Shown: piece after piece, positions 8,952 through 17,775 of the stretch | How the letters are laid out: each line of letters begins with the position of its first letter | How positions within the stretch are numbered: the stretch's first letter is position 1 | Translations under genes and position numbers: made by a program | Notes under the pieces: model-generated | Told to the model about the DNA's origin: nothing | The model's database searches: none | Seen by the model: the letters and a program-made list of their open reading frames with translations, nothing else | Source of the DNA: DASYTH01 sp035762905 | GTDB taxonomy: Bacteria; Actinomycetota; Actinomycetes; Mycobacteriales; Pseudonocardiaceae | Reading direction: 5' to 3' | Assembly: GCF_035762905.1 (NCBI RefSeq) | Contig: NZ_DASUCC010000096.1 | Coordinates: 7,153-71,152 of the forward strand | Length of the DNA stretch: 64,000 bases

Positions 8952-9842
8952 TCAACGGGGTCCGAGCACCTGGCGGGCCACGTGGTCCTGGCGCTGCCTG
9001 AGTGCCAGCCATTCGCCGGTCAGGTCCGCGTGCGCGGTCAGCCAATCGTCCTGGAGTTCGGCCAAGCGGGCGTAGGCCGTGTCGAGGTATCCGGTTTCCC
9101 GTTTGCACCGCAGGTCCGCGCGCAGCGCCGGGTCGGTGGCCGCAACGACGTCATCCGGCAGCTTGTCCAGCAGGTCGCCCGGGTTCGCGGCGTCGATCCC
9201 GAACCGGTTCACACACGTCCGCCAGCGCTGGGTGGCGGCGAGGAAGGCCGGATCCCGGTCGAGTCGTTCCCTGGCGTCGCGTTCGCCGTCGTAGAGTCGC
9301 AGCCGCAACTCCGACGCCCGTTGTCGCTGGTCGCCGAGCAGGCGGTACTCCGCGTCGGCCAGGCAGCCGGTGCCCGGCGACGATATCTCCAACCGTTCGC
9401 CGCGCGCGACCATGCGCTGGTCGGGATCGCCGAACAGCACGCGGGCGTACTCCTCGCTGTGGACGGGCTCGGCCGGCGCCGGCTCGGTCGTGAGGTCGTC
9501 GAGCGACTCCAGCCCGAACGGCTGCAGCGCGGCAAGTGCCTCGGCCTCGGTGATGTCCTCGACGTGGGTGGCGTAGCTCAGGCCGTGTGCGGCCATGCAG
9601 TTGGTGACGAGCACCTCCCGTGCCTCGGAGATCCGTCGGTCCTGGTCGTCGGGCACGTACATCATGCGGTACATGGGCGGGACGACGCGGGTGTCGGCCT
9701 GCCCGGTGGCGACGTGCGGCGCCGAGCCGGACAGCAGCAGCGCGGTGAGCCCGGCGGCGAGCGTGGCCGCGATCGCGCGGACGTGCCGTCCCGGCGGCGA
9801 GCCGCCGGAACGGGCACGGTCGTGGTTCAGTTGCTGAGGCAT
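8952..9842 (-). CDS. Exported hypothetical protein with conserved Cys residues
   Basis: 296 residues from ATG 9842. The start overlaps the end of the upstream gene by 16 bases (ATGCCTCAGCAACTGA), which points to translational coupling. After a short basic segment there is a membrane-spanning or signal segment (IAATLAAGLTALLLSGSA). The mature part is charged and helical, with isolated Cys residues in the contexts VTNCMAAHGL, GTGCLADAEY, WRTCVNRFG and LRCKRETGY. The spacing CMAxxG ... WxxCM is reminiscent of short exported actinobacterial proteins with a repeated CM..xG / RWxxC unit, whose function is not known. No catalytic motif is visible. It probably works with the I36-like secreted protein encoded just upstream. 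Confidence 0.6.
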   Translation of the reverse strand: MPQQLNHDRARSGGSPPGRHVRAIAATLAAGLTALLLSGSAPHVATGQADTRVVPPMYRMMYVPDDQDRRISEAREVLVTNCMAAHGLSYATHVEDITEAEALAALQPFGLESLDDLTTEPAPAEPVHSEEYARVLFGDPDQRMVARGERLEISSPGTGCLADAEYRLLGDQRQRASELRLRLYDGERDARERLDRDPAFLAATQRWRTCVNRFGIDAANPGDLLDKLPDDVVAATDPALRADLRCKRETGYLDTAYARLAELQDDWLTAHADLTGEWLALRQRQDHVARQVLGPR

Positions 9843-10387
9843 ACGACCGAAGTCCTCGGCCTCAAGCGCAGGGAACTGGCCCTCTCCCGCAGATTGCTCG
9901 GCAGGGAATTGACGGTCGCACCCGGGTTCACGCAGAACAGGAAACCCGAGTGGAACTCCCCGTCGTAGTAGTGGCTTTCGCGGTTGCCGGTGGAGGAGTT
10001 GCTGGCCGCCCACGCGTTGTTGTTGACGGGTTGGCCGGCGCCGAACCCGTCGCCGCCGCCGAACGTGTCATTTCGGAAGTGGTCGACGGAGTCGAAGTAC
10101 TGCTTCTTCGACGAGAACACGTCGAAGAAGAACAGGCAATGGAAGCCGTTGCTGCAGTTGGCGCCGGCCACCGTCGGCGGCTGCGCGCCCGATTTCGCCG
10201 GGTCCGGTCTCGAGATCCTCGGGTCCGCACCGGCATCGGCCGACGGTTGGCCGGCCGTGGCGCCGGTGTCGTCCGCGGTCGCCGCGATCGGGCCGGCGAG
10301 CACGAGCGACCCGACGACGGCCGCGACGATCGCCGCGATACCGGGCGCCCGCCGGTTCCGTCCAAACAGGACAGGAGCGAGTTTCAC
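9827..10387 (-). CDS. Secreted peptidase-inhibitor-family-I36-like protein
   Basis: 186 residues from GTG 10387, with a G-rich run (AGGGGG) six bases upstream. The signal peptide is clear (basic NRRAPG, hydrophobic IAAIVAAVVGSLVLAG, cleavage after ATA). After a Pro/Ala linker the C-terminal domain starts at NCSNGFHCLFFFD. It carries the pattern of short aromatic strands and Gly/Asn turns ending in FLFCVNPG and VVCLSN that is typical of small exported I36-type crystallin-fold domains. The paired Cys residues could form disulphides. Protease inhibition is only inferred from the fold. The gene is first in a two-gene unit whose reading frames overlap by 16 bases. Confidence 0.6.
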   Translation of the reverse strand: MKLAPVLFGRNRRAPGIAAIVAAVVGSLVLAGPIAATADDTGATAGQPSADAGADPRISRPDPAKSGAQPPTVAGANCSNGFHCLFFFDVFSSKKQYFDSVDHFRNDTFGGGDGFGAGQPVNNNAWAASNSSTGNRESHYYDGEFHSGFLFCVNPGATVNSLPSNLRERASSLRLRPRTSVVCLSN

Positions 10388-10549
10388 TGAAAACCCCCTT
10401 CGTGGATGGCCGCGACCACAGGATCTGCTTCCCCCCGGCTCGGTCCGGGTTCCTGGCCCAGCCGTGGCACAGCCTGGTGGCGGGGCGGTGCAAAAACCTT
10501 GAACGAATCCGACGGGCCACTGTGGTGACGCGCGAAACGTGCCAGGTCG

Positions 10550-11197
10550 CTAGTGGGCGAGTTGGCCGAGCCGGTGCGGCTCGGGCTGTGTCCTCTCGCA
10601 CCAGACCCGGGCACTCGCGGTACAGGCGTAGAGCGCATCGGGGTTCCACCCGGCCGCCGGGCCGGGTGGTGGCGCCGGGTCCAGGCCGAGGGTTCGCGCG
10701 GCGGCGTCGGCGAAGCCGATCGGAACCGGCAGGCCGAGTTCACGGCGAAGGGTGTCCCAGCGCAGCGCCAGCTCCTGGCTGGCCGCCTCGTCACCGAGAT
10801 CGGCGGCGATCAGGGCGGCTTCCAGGACGCCGGTGAACGTGAGCTTGAACTGGGAACGGCCGGTGGCTGCCGTGAAACCGCCGCACAGGGTCCGCCGGGC
10901 CGCCGCCGGCCGGCCACTGCGCCGTTGTGCCTCCGCGAGCAGGATCTGCAGATACACCAGGCGCGAAGCCAGCGGCGGATACGTGGCCCGCAGCTCCGCC
11001 CACGCCTGCTCGAGGAAGCGGCATGCGGTGTCCACCTGCCCGCTGGCGAGGTAGAACAAGGCGATCACGCGACGGGGGCTGTCCTGCTCGGCGGCGTGCG
11101 CCACATCGCCGAGCAGTTCGAGGAGGCGGTCGACCAGACGCGCCGCATCGGCAAGGTCACCGAGGCCGAGCGCCGCCTCGATCCGCACGGTCAACAT
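10550..11197 (-). pseudogene. C-terminal TPR part of the split AfsR-like regulator
   Basis: 215 residues, opening with an ATG inside the last codons of the neighbouring regulator ORF (overlap ATGTTGA). The sequence is a run of helical TPR-like hairpins (ADAARLVDRLLELLGD, VDTACRFLEQAWAEL, RLVYLQILLAEAQRRS). This is exactly what normally continues the ATPase part of such regulators, and it has no DNA-binding or nucleotide-binding domain of its own. Extending its frame upstream gives SSLAAMLTVRIEAALGL, which joins smoothly to the other ORF if one C is added to a CCCC run (plus-strand GGGG at 11213-11216). It is therefore best read as the tail of one roughly 1,030-residue protein. A separate, translationally coupled TPR partner is the alternative. 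Confidence 0.6.
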
Positions 11198-13629
11198 CGC
11201 GGCCAGTGACGAGGGGCGATGTCGACTCCCCGGCCGTCATAGTCGAGGCTCAACGCCAGTGCCTGCTCGTACCGGCCCCACGTGGCCAGCGCGATGCCGG
11301 CCGCGTTGGTCACGGTGAGCACGTCGTCGTCCTCCGCCGACCGGCGCGCCACGGCCGCGGTCGACTCGATGTCGGACAGGACCGACGGGTCGAGCAGAGC
11401 CTGTTTCGCGTTGAGGATCCCGGCCCTTCCCTCCAGGAACTCCCGGGGCCGAAGGGTTCTCAGGTCACCGATCGTCTCCTGCATGAGGCGCAGCCCGCGC
11501 AGCTCGTCCTCGGTGAACTTGACGAGCAGCGCCCGGTGGAACCGGAGCAGGGCGTGCACCTCGGACCGCTCCTCGATGCCCGGTACCGACAGGGCGCGGT
11601 CGAGCAGGCCGCGGCCCTCGGCGAGGTAGCCGGGGTGCAGCAGCCAGAACTCGAAGATCCGGGCGACGATCTCGGCCGCGTCGAGAGCGCGGCCATTCTG
11701 GAAGCCGAATTCCAGGCATTGCCGCAGGTTCGCCGCGTCCGGCTCCATCGCGCGCAGGCCCGCGACCCGGTGGTGGTAGCGGGGCAGCCGATCGACCCGG
11801 TTCGCCCGGGCCAGCCAGTGATCAAGGTGACGGGCCGCGGTGAGCGCGTGCTCGCCGAAGTCCGTCAGGTGCCTTGCCGCGAAGTTCCTGATCACTTCGA
11901 GCAGGCGGTACCGCCGCGAACCGTCCTGGTCAAACGGTTGCACCAGCGAGCGGTCGACCAGGGCGGCGAGGGTCGCCGCCGTCCGGTCGCCATCCAGTGG
12001 TGCGAACCCGCAGACCACCTCGGAGTCCGGTGCTCCGAACCCGTCCACGAACACCGACAGGCGCGCGAAGAGCCGGCGCTGCGGTTCGGTCAACAGCTGG
12101 AACGACCAGTCGAGCGTCGCGTCCAACGTGCGGTGGCGCGAGTCATTTCTCGCGCTGGTACGGAAGAGCAGGGTCATGTTGTGGCCCAGCCGGTAGACCA
12201 GATCATCGAAGGCGAAGGTCCTGGCCCGCGCGGCCACCAGTTCCAGCGCCAGCGGCAGTCCGTCGAGCCGGCGGCAGATCTCCGCGATGTACTGGAGGTC
12301 CCGGTCGGTGACGGTGACCGACGGGGCCGAGTTCCGGACCCGTTCGACGAACATCGCCACGGCAGGGTTGGACAGGTCCGCGGCCCGGTCCCGTGCCGGT
12401 ACGGCCAGCGGCTCGAGGGTGAACATGGCCTCGCCCGACACGCTCAACGGCTGCCGGGACGTGGTCAGGATGACGAGATCCGGGCAGTTGCCGAGAAGTC
12501 GCAGCACGAGCTCGCCGACCTCGGCCGCGAGGTGCTCGCAGTTGTCGAGTACCAGCAGGCTCGGGCCGCCGCCCAGGATTCGTTCGACCGTGACGAACGG
12601 GTCCCGGCCGTCGTCCGCCCCACCGAGCAGCGCGCGCAGCGTGTGCACGGCCTGCCGCACCGACGGGGCCGTCGCGAGCGGCACGGCGACGCCGGACATG
12701 CGGCGTCGCCGCGCCACGGTATGGGCGACGTCCAGCGCGATCGCGGTCTTGCCGCAGCCGCCCACGCCCGTCACGGTGACCAGCCTGTTCCGCTCCAGAA
12801 GGCGGATCAGCCCGGCGCGCTCGTCCTCGCGCCCGATCAGGCGGGTGAGGTGTGGTCGCAGTCCGCGCCACAGCGGTTCGTCGCGCTGTCGGTGTGCGGG
12901 CGGCCGCGGAACAGCCGAGGTCGCCCGCAGGATCTCCTGATGAACGGTGCGGAGCCCGGATCCGGGTTCGGCGCCCAGTTCGCGCACGATCCGGCGGCGA
13001 GTCGCGGCGTAGCACTCCAGGGCTTCGGCGCTGCGCCCGACCGCGTGCAGCGCGCGCATGAGTTGCCCGACGAGCGACTCGGCGAACGGATATTCGGACA
13101 CCAGCATATTGAGCTGGTCGATCACCAGGCCATGCTCACCCATTTTCAGTTCCAGATCGGACCATTCCACGGCAGCATTGATGCGGTACTGCTCGAGCTG
13201 ATGCCGGGCGCCGTCCGCCCATTCCCCGACGATTCCGTCCAACGGTCTGCCCCGCCATTGGTGAAGCGCCTCCCGCAGCAGCGATCGCCGCTGCTGGTCG
13301 GCCGCCTGGCGGTCGCGTGCCTGCTCAACCAGGTGCCGGAACCGTTGGCAATCGATCGTGGTGGCCGGGACGTCGAGAACATATCCGCCGGTGATGCGCC
13401 GGAGTGGAACCCCGCGGTCGACGCCCGGCAGCTGACGCCGCAGTACCGCGCGCAGCCGGGCCATGTAACTGTAGAGCGTGTTTCTGGCCTGGTCGGGAGG
13501 TGCCGCACCCCAGACGCGGTCGACGAGCGTTTCCACCGATACGGGTTGGCCGACGGACAGCATGAGCACCGCCAAAACGCTCCGCTGTTTCACCGGGCCG
13601 AGGTCCACCCGCTCGCCACTGACCCACAA
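11191..13629 (-). CDS. AfsR/SARP-like regulator (BTAD, AAA-type ATPase), apparently frameshifted at its 3' end
   Basis: The longest frame from a standard start is TTG 13629 (812 residues). The family's usual N-terminal strand continues upstream in frame (TAEFRALGPVELWVSGERVD) to about 13660, where a G6 run could be a ribosome binding site but no ATG, GTG or TTG exists, so the true start is unresolved. Domains: OmpR-like winged helix (LVDRVWGAAPPDQARNTLYSYMARLRAVL), BTAD (about 85-235), ATPase with Walker A GVGGCGKT near residues 286-294 and Walker B LLVLDNCEH, then an ARM/TPR-like region. The protein ends in a short out-of-character tail (APRHWPRC) where the frame is lost. It is divergent to nothing on its right and may act on distant genes. 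Confidence 0.8.
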   Translation of the reverse strand: MWVSGERVDLGPVKQRSVLAVLMLSVGQPVSVETLVDRVWGAAPPDQARNTLYSYMARLRAVLRRQLPGVDRGVPLRRITGGYVLDVPATTIDCQRFRHLVEQARDRQAADQQRRSLLREALHQWRGRPLDGIVGEWADGARHQLEQYRINAAVEWSDLELKMGEHGLVIDQLNMLVSEYPFAESLVGQLMRALHAVGRSAEALECYAATRRRIVRELGAEPGSGLRTVHQEILRATSAVPRPPAHRQRDEPLWRGLRPHLTRLIGREDERAGLIRLLERNRLVTVTGVGGCGKTAIALDVAHTVARRRRMSGVAVPLATAPSVRQAVHTLRALLGGADDGRDPFVTVERILGGGPSLLVLDNCEHLAAEVGELVLRLLGNCPDLVILTTSRQPLSVSGEAMFTLEPLAVPARDRAADLSNPAVAMFVERVRNSAPSVTVTDRDLQYIAEICRRLDGLPLALELVAARARTFAFDDLVYRLGHNMTLLFRTSARNDSRHRTLDATLDWSFQLLTEPQRRLFARLSVFVDGFGAPDSEVVCGFAPLDGDRTAATLAALVDRSLVQPFDQDGSRRYRLLEVIRNFAARHLTDFGEHALTAARHLDHWLARANRVDRLPRYHHRVAGLRAMEPDAANLRQCLEFGFQNGRALDAAEIVARIFEFWLLHPGYLAEGRGLLDRALSVPGIEERSEVHALLRFHRALLVKFTEDELRGLRLMQETIGDLRTLRPREFLEGRAGILNAKQALLDPSVLSDIESTAAVARRSAEDDDVLTVTNAAGIALATWGRYEQALALSLDYDGRGVDIAPRHWPRC

Positions 13630-13861
13630 CTCAACAGGCCCCAGAGCCCGGAATTCGGCGGTGATCGTCTGATCCCCCCTGTGCCGCCCGATCCGTCACC
13701 GTGAGTAAACCACAGAGGTGAGGACGGCCTCAAGGTGAGATTCAAGATTCTTTCAAGGTTAGTCCATTAACGGCAAGTGACCATTTGAATACGGCCGGTC
13801 CGACCGGGATGAACTGGATGCCCGCCAATTGGTTCAAATGTTTTCGATGAGGTCTTCGCCC

Positions 13862-15037
13862 TCACCGAGGGTCGCAGGCCTCGTGCAGGCAGCGCAGCGG
13901 ATCGGCCGCGTGGTAGGGATGTTCGGAGCGTTCGATAGCGGTGAGGAAGCCGTGGTAGATGATCGCGCCGCGCAGTGCGTCCAGTGGTCGCATCAGTTCG
14001 AGAGCTTCTTCGGGCCGGCTTGCCGGCAGCTCCGATCGCCAGTGTGCGCACCAGTGGTCGAGCAGCACCTGCCGGTACTCGGGTGGCGCTCGGTTGGCCA
14101 GGGTGAGCACGTCGGCGGCGGGGTGGCCGATGGTGCTGTCACCCCAGTCCAGGATCGCCCGGGTGCCACCGTCGGAGCGCACGTTGCCGCGGTGGAAGTC
14201 GCCGTGCACCAACGTGTTCGGTATTCCACATGCGGCAAGGGCGGCGAACCGGGTGGGCATCCGGTCGACCAACCGGGCCAGTGACGCCCGCAGATCCGGC
14301 CTCAGCTCGGGTGTCCAGTGCTCGACGACCGTCCGTGCGGCGTGGGTGAACGGTTCGGCGCGGCGGTCCGGTACGCCCATCGCGAGCAGTTCGGTGAGGT
14401 GGCCGGCCGCCGCGACCTGTACCGGGAGCAGGTCGTCGAGCATGGCCACGGTCTCGTCGAGTCCGGCGTCGTACCGATCGGTCCCGGGGACGTCCTCGAG
14501 CAGCATCCGCGCGCCGTCGGCACCGAGCAGCCGCGGGGCCACGCCCGGCATTCGGGTGTTCAACCACGTGAGCACGGCCGGTTCGTGGCCGAAGAACGGC
14601 GGCACCTCCTTGAGCCACGCGCCCTCGAGCCGCCAGATCGACGACAGGTTCCAGGTCCGTTGCTGATCCGCCGCGCCGATCCCACCGAGCATCCGGTGCG
14701 CCCACGCCAGACCGGCCGCCGGACCACCTGGACTCGCCCACGGCATGCGCAGCGGATCCGGTGCCGTCCAACCGGTTCCGTCCGCGACCGTGCGTGAGCA
14801 ACCCGCCGGCAGCCGCCCGTCGTACTCGGCGAGGTAGGTCACCGCGCCCCCGGGCGGCCGCGACCGGTCGGCTTTCAGCAGCCGCAGAACGACCACATCG
14901 ATGCCGTGGACCTGGCGGGCGCCGGCCACCACGTCCCAGACCTCCTGCCACCACGGCAACTCCACCGCATACGGCGAAAGCACTCCCCTTGGCCCGCCTC
15001 GGGAATCCACCAACGCGAGCGTGACCAACCTCCCCAC
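13862..15037 (-). CDS. Aminoglycoside-phosphotransferase-family kinase
   Basis: 391 residues when started at GTG 15037; a TTG nine bases downstream, which would use the GGGGAGG as ribosome binding site, is an alternative. The C-terminal half has the kinase signatures of the APH / choline-kinase fold: NTLVHGDFHRGN (catalytic loop) and AILDWGDSTIGHPAADV (metal-binding Asp). The N-terminal 110 residues (PWWQEVWDVVAGARQVHG ... VTYLAEYDG) look like an additional NUDIX-like or lid domain preceding the kinase. The substrate is not evident; proteins of this kind phosphorylate antibiotics, sugars or amino alcohols. It stands alone between the split regulator and a decayed fragment, with no sign of an operon. 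Confidence 0.8.
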   Translation of the reverse strand: MGRLVTLALVDSRGGPRGVLSPYAVELPWWQEVWDVVAGARQVHGIDVVVLRLLKADRSRPPGGAVTYLAEYDGRLPAGCSRTVADGTGWTAPDPLRMPWASPGGPAAGLAWAHRMLGGIGAADQQRTWNLSSIWRLEGAWLKEVPPFFGHEPAVLTWLNTRMPGVAPRLLGADGARMLLEDVPGTDRYDAGLDETVAMLDDLLPVQVAAAGHLTELLAMGVPDRRAEPFTHAARTVVEHWTPELRPDLRASLARLVDRMPTRFAALAACGIPNTLVHGDFHRGNVRSDGGTRAILDWGDSTIGHPAADVLTLANRAPPEYRQVLLDHWCAHWRSELPASRPEEALELMRPLDALRGAIIYHGFLTAIERSEHPYHAADPLRCLHEACDPR

Positions 15038-15054
15038 AAGGCAACGACCCTACG

Positions 15055-15345
15055 CGGCCCACACCGCCCGGGCATCCGGATATCCGGTAATCTACGAGCC
15101 GTATGGTGAGGGCGGCCCGTTTCCGATTGACTTTCTTCGGGACCTGCCGGGGCTGCGAGGTATTCAGCTGGCTGCTGAGGCGGTCCTCGACCCGACGATC
15201 GTACACCTGGCCGGTTTGCAGGCCGTCATTCTGGAGACCCGGCCGAAGGGTCGCCTCGAATTCGGCCAACTCCCTGATTCGGCGTGTCGCCCTCGACTCG
15301 GAAACCGTGGTCGTGTTCGCCGAACGCGCTGCGAGCAGGCCGCGT
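15055..15345 (+). pseudogene. Decayed leucine-rich-repeat-like protein fragment
   Basis: In one frame the DNA reads SGYPVIYEPYGEGG, then FLRDLPGLRGIQLAAEAVL, then VHLAGLQAVILETR and LEFGQLPD. These are regularly spaced Leu residues of the LRR kind seen in small actinobacterial proteins. Near 15,285 the plausible coding frame switches, continuing as RRVALDSETVVVFAERAAS. No start codon with a ribosome binding site is visible, and the stretch is cut off by the HrpB gene on the other strand. The shift and the missing ends suggest a remnant rather than a working gene. The possibility that the whole stretch is non-coding cannot be excluded. Confidence 0.4.
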
Positions 15346-15363
15346 CGCGGAGGTTTCCGGTGG

Positions 15364-17775
15364 TCACTGCTTATTCGCCGGGGTGGTTGGGTCGATGGGC
15401 CAGGGGTGTTTGGGGTAGCGGCCGCGTAGTTCGGTGCGTACCTGTGGGTATCCGTTTTGCCAGAAGGATTCGAGGTCGCTGGTGACGGCGACGGGTCGGC
15501 CGGCGGGGGAGAGCAGGTGCAGCAGGAGGGGAACCTGGCCGTCGGCGATGGTGGGGGTGTTGGTCCAGCCGAAGGCTTCCTGCACCTTGATCGGCAGGAT
15601 GGGTGGGTTGGTCGAGTAGTCGATGCGGAGGTGTGCGCCGGAGGGCACGGTGAGCCGGTCGGGGGCCAGTTCGTCGAGTCGGGTGGCGGCCGGCCAGGGC
15701 CGCAGCCGGGAGATCGCGTCGTGGGTGGCGATGCGTTGCAGGTCGGCGCGGCGGCGTGCGGTGGCCAGGTCGGGTCCGAGCCAGGTGTCCAGGGTTTCCA
15801 GCAGGGTCTGGTCGTCGACCGGTGGCCATGGTGGGCCGAGGGTTCGGTGCAGGAACGCCAGCCGTTGCCGCAGACGGGTCGCGCTGGTGGTCCAACGCAG
15901 CAGGCCCAGGCCTTCCCGGCGGAGTCCGGCGAGGAGCGCGCGGTGCAGGTCGGCGCGGTCGGGTTGGGTCAGTTGTCGTTCGTGCAGCACGATGGCGCCG
16001 AGTCGGTCGACCCTGCGGGCGAGGATGTCGCCGTCGGCCCACAGCACTTCGTCGGCGGTGGAGAGCAGGGCGGGGGCGGCCCGCTGCGCCAGTTGCCGGT
16101 CGGCCCGGGCGGCCAGCCGGATTTTGCCGTGGACGCGGGCGGGATCGCGGTCGACGCTGGCCACCGCGAGCCACTCGGCGTCGGTGCTGGCGTCGGTTTC
16201 GGCCGCGGTGCCGCCGGCCATCAGGTACACGCGTGATCCGGTGGCGCGCCGCCGGGCGAGGCGTTCCGGGTGGGCCAACGCCACGACCAGGGCCGGGTCG
16301 GGCCGTTCGGTGCCGGGTCGGTCGGCGACCAGTGCGGAGAGTCTGCGCACCTCGCGTCGCCAGCGGCGGGCGGCGTCGCTGTGGTCGTCGGCCCGCAACC
16401 GTCGCACCGCGGCCTCGAGATCGGTGCCGGTGGCCAGGGTGTCGTCGTCGAGCAGGGCCACCACTTCGGCCGCGGGCCGGGCGCCGATCGCGTCCGCGCC
16501 GTCGAGCAGGGCTCTGGCCAGCCGCGGGTGCAGGCCGACCCCGGCGATGCGCCGGCCGCGTTCGGTGATCTTGCCGGCGGGGTCCAGGGCGCCAAGCGCG
16601 GTGAGCACCTCCCGGCCGGCGGCCAGTGGGCCGGCAGGTGGCGGGTCCCACCAGGCCAGGCTCGCGCCGTCGGGTGTGCCCCAGCAGGCCAGTTCCAGTG
16701 CGAGCCTGGTCAGGTCGGTGGTCCTGATCTCCGGTTCCGGATACCGGGGCAGGGTGGCGTGCTCGTGCTCGGGCCAGCACCGGTAGACCCGGCCCGGTGC
16801 CTGCCGGCCGGCGCGCCCGGCGCGCTGCTCGGCGACGGCCGCCGACACCCTGGTGGTGATCAGCCCGGTCAGGCCCCGGCGGTGGTCCATCCGGGCCACC
16901 CGGGCGAGGCCGGCGTCCACGACCGCGCGGACCCCCGGGACGGTCAGGCTGGACTCGGCGACCGCGGTGGCCAGCACCACCCGAGGCCCGGCGCCCGGCC
17001 GCAGTGCCGCGTCCTGCCGCGCGGCCGGCAGCCGTCCGTGCAGCGGCAGCACGGTCAGGCCGCCGAGTAGCGCCGTGACCCGGTGGATCTCCGCGACACC
17101 GGGCAGGAAGACCAGCACATCACCGTCCGTTTCGGACAGTGCTCTGTGGACGGTGCGGGCCACGCAGCCCTCGATGCGTTCGGTTCGGGCCGGCGGTGTG
17201 TAGGTCACCTCGACCGGGTAGGCCCGCACGTCGGCGCGCAACACCGGGGTGGCTTCGCCGAGCAACGCGGCGAGCCGGTCGGTGGCCACGGTCGCCGATG
17301 TGGCCAGCAGGCGCAGGTCCGGGCGCAGTCCCGCACGCACGTCCAGCAGCAGGGTCAGCAACAGGTCGGCGTCCAGATGCCGTTCGTGGCACTCGTCGAG
17401 CAGCACCGCGTCCGTGCCGGACAGTTCCGGATCGGATTGCAACCGGCGGACCAACAGCCCGGAGGTGACCACCTCGATCCGGGTGGCCTTGGAGACCCGC
17501 CGATCGCCGCGCACCGCGTAGCCCACGGTGGCACCCACCGGCTCGCCCAGCAGTTCGGCCATCCGGGCCGCGGCGGCCCTGGCGGCCAGCCGGCGTGGCT
17601 CGGCGACCACGATCCGACCGGACATACCGGCCGCCATGGCCAGCGGAACCACCGTCGTCTTGCCCGCGCCCGGCGCCGCGACCAACACCGCGGCACCGGG
17701 CTCGGCAAGCGCGGCCAGGACCTCACCCAACACCGCCCGCACCGGCAGCTCGGGTAGATCGACGGAAAGGTCCAC
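15364..17775 (-). CDS. hrpB: ATP-dependent RNA helicase HrpB
   Basis: About 803 residues from GTG 17775, which fits the usual start of the family just before DLPELPVRAVL; in-frame GTGs upstream (for example 17817) are alternatives. DEAH-box helicase motifs are all visible: Walker A APGAGKTT (about 33-40), AEPRRLAAR, LLDECHERH (DECH form of motif II), TSATV (motif III), VLATAVAESSLTVPGV and QRAGRAGR (motif VI). A long C-terminal HrpB region follows, ending in LRIDYSTNPPILPIKVQEAFG and PVAVTSDLESFW, which is specific to this family. The family is an accessory helicase of unclear physiological role in actinobacteria. The gene is monocistronic here. Confidence 0.95.
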   Translation of the reverse strand: MDLSVDLPELPVRAVLGEVLAALAEPGAAVLVAAPGAGKTTVVPLAMAAGMSGRIVVAEPRRLAARAAAARMAELLGEPVGATVGYAVRGDRRVSKATRIEVVTSGLLVRRLQSDPELSGTDAVLLDECHERHLDADLLLTLLLDVRAGLRPDLRLLATSATVATDRLAALLGEATPVLRADVRAYPVEVTYTPPARTERIEGCVARTVHRALSETDGDVLVFLPGVAEIHRVTALLGGLTVLPLHGRLPAARQDAALRPGAGPRVVLATAVAESSLTVPGVRAVVDAGLARVARMDHRRGLTGLITTRVSAAVAEQRAGRAGRQAPGRVYRCWPEHEHATLPRYPEPEIRTTDLTRLALELACWGTPDGASLAWWDPPPAGPLAAGREVLTALGALDPAGKITERGRRIAGVGLHPRLARALLDGADAIGARPAAEVVALLDDDTLATGTDLEAAVRRLRADDHSDAARRWRREVRRLSALVADRPGTERPDPALVVALAHPERLARRRATGSRVYLMAGGTAAETDASTDAEWLAVASVDRDPARVHGKIRLAARADRQLAQRAAPALLSTADEVLWADGDILARRVDRLGAIVLHERQLTQPDRADLHRALLAGLRREGLGLLRWTTSATRLRQRLAFLHRTLGPPWPPVDDQTLLETLDTWLGPDLATARRRADLQRIATHDAISRLRPWPAATRLDELAPDRLTVPSGAHLRIDYSTNPPILPIKVQEAFGWTNTPTIADGQVPLLLHLLSPAGRPVAVTSDLESFWQNGYPQVRTELRGRYPKHPWPIDPTTPANKQ

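Noticed and set aside
10927..13704. 925-codon open frame on the plus strand
   Set aside because: It is the mirror of the split AfsR-like regulator; no recognisable domain or start signal.
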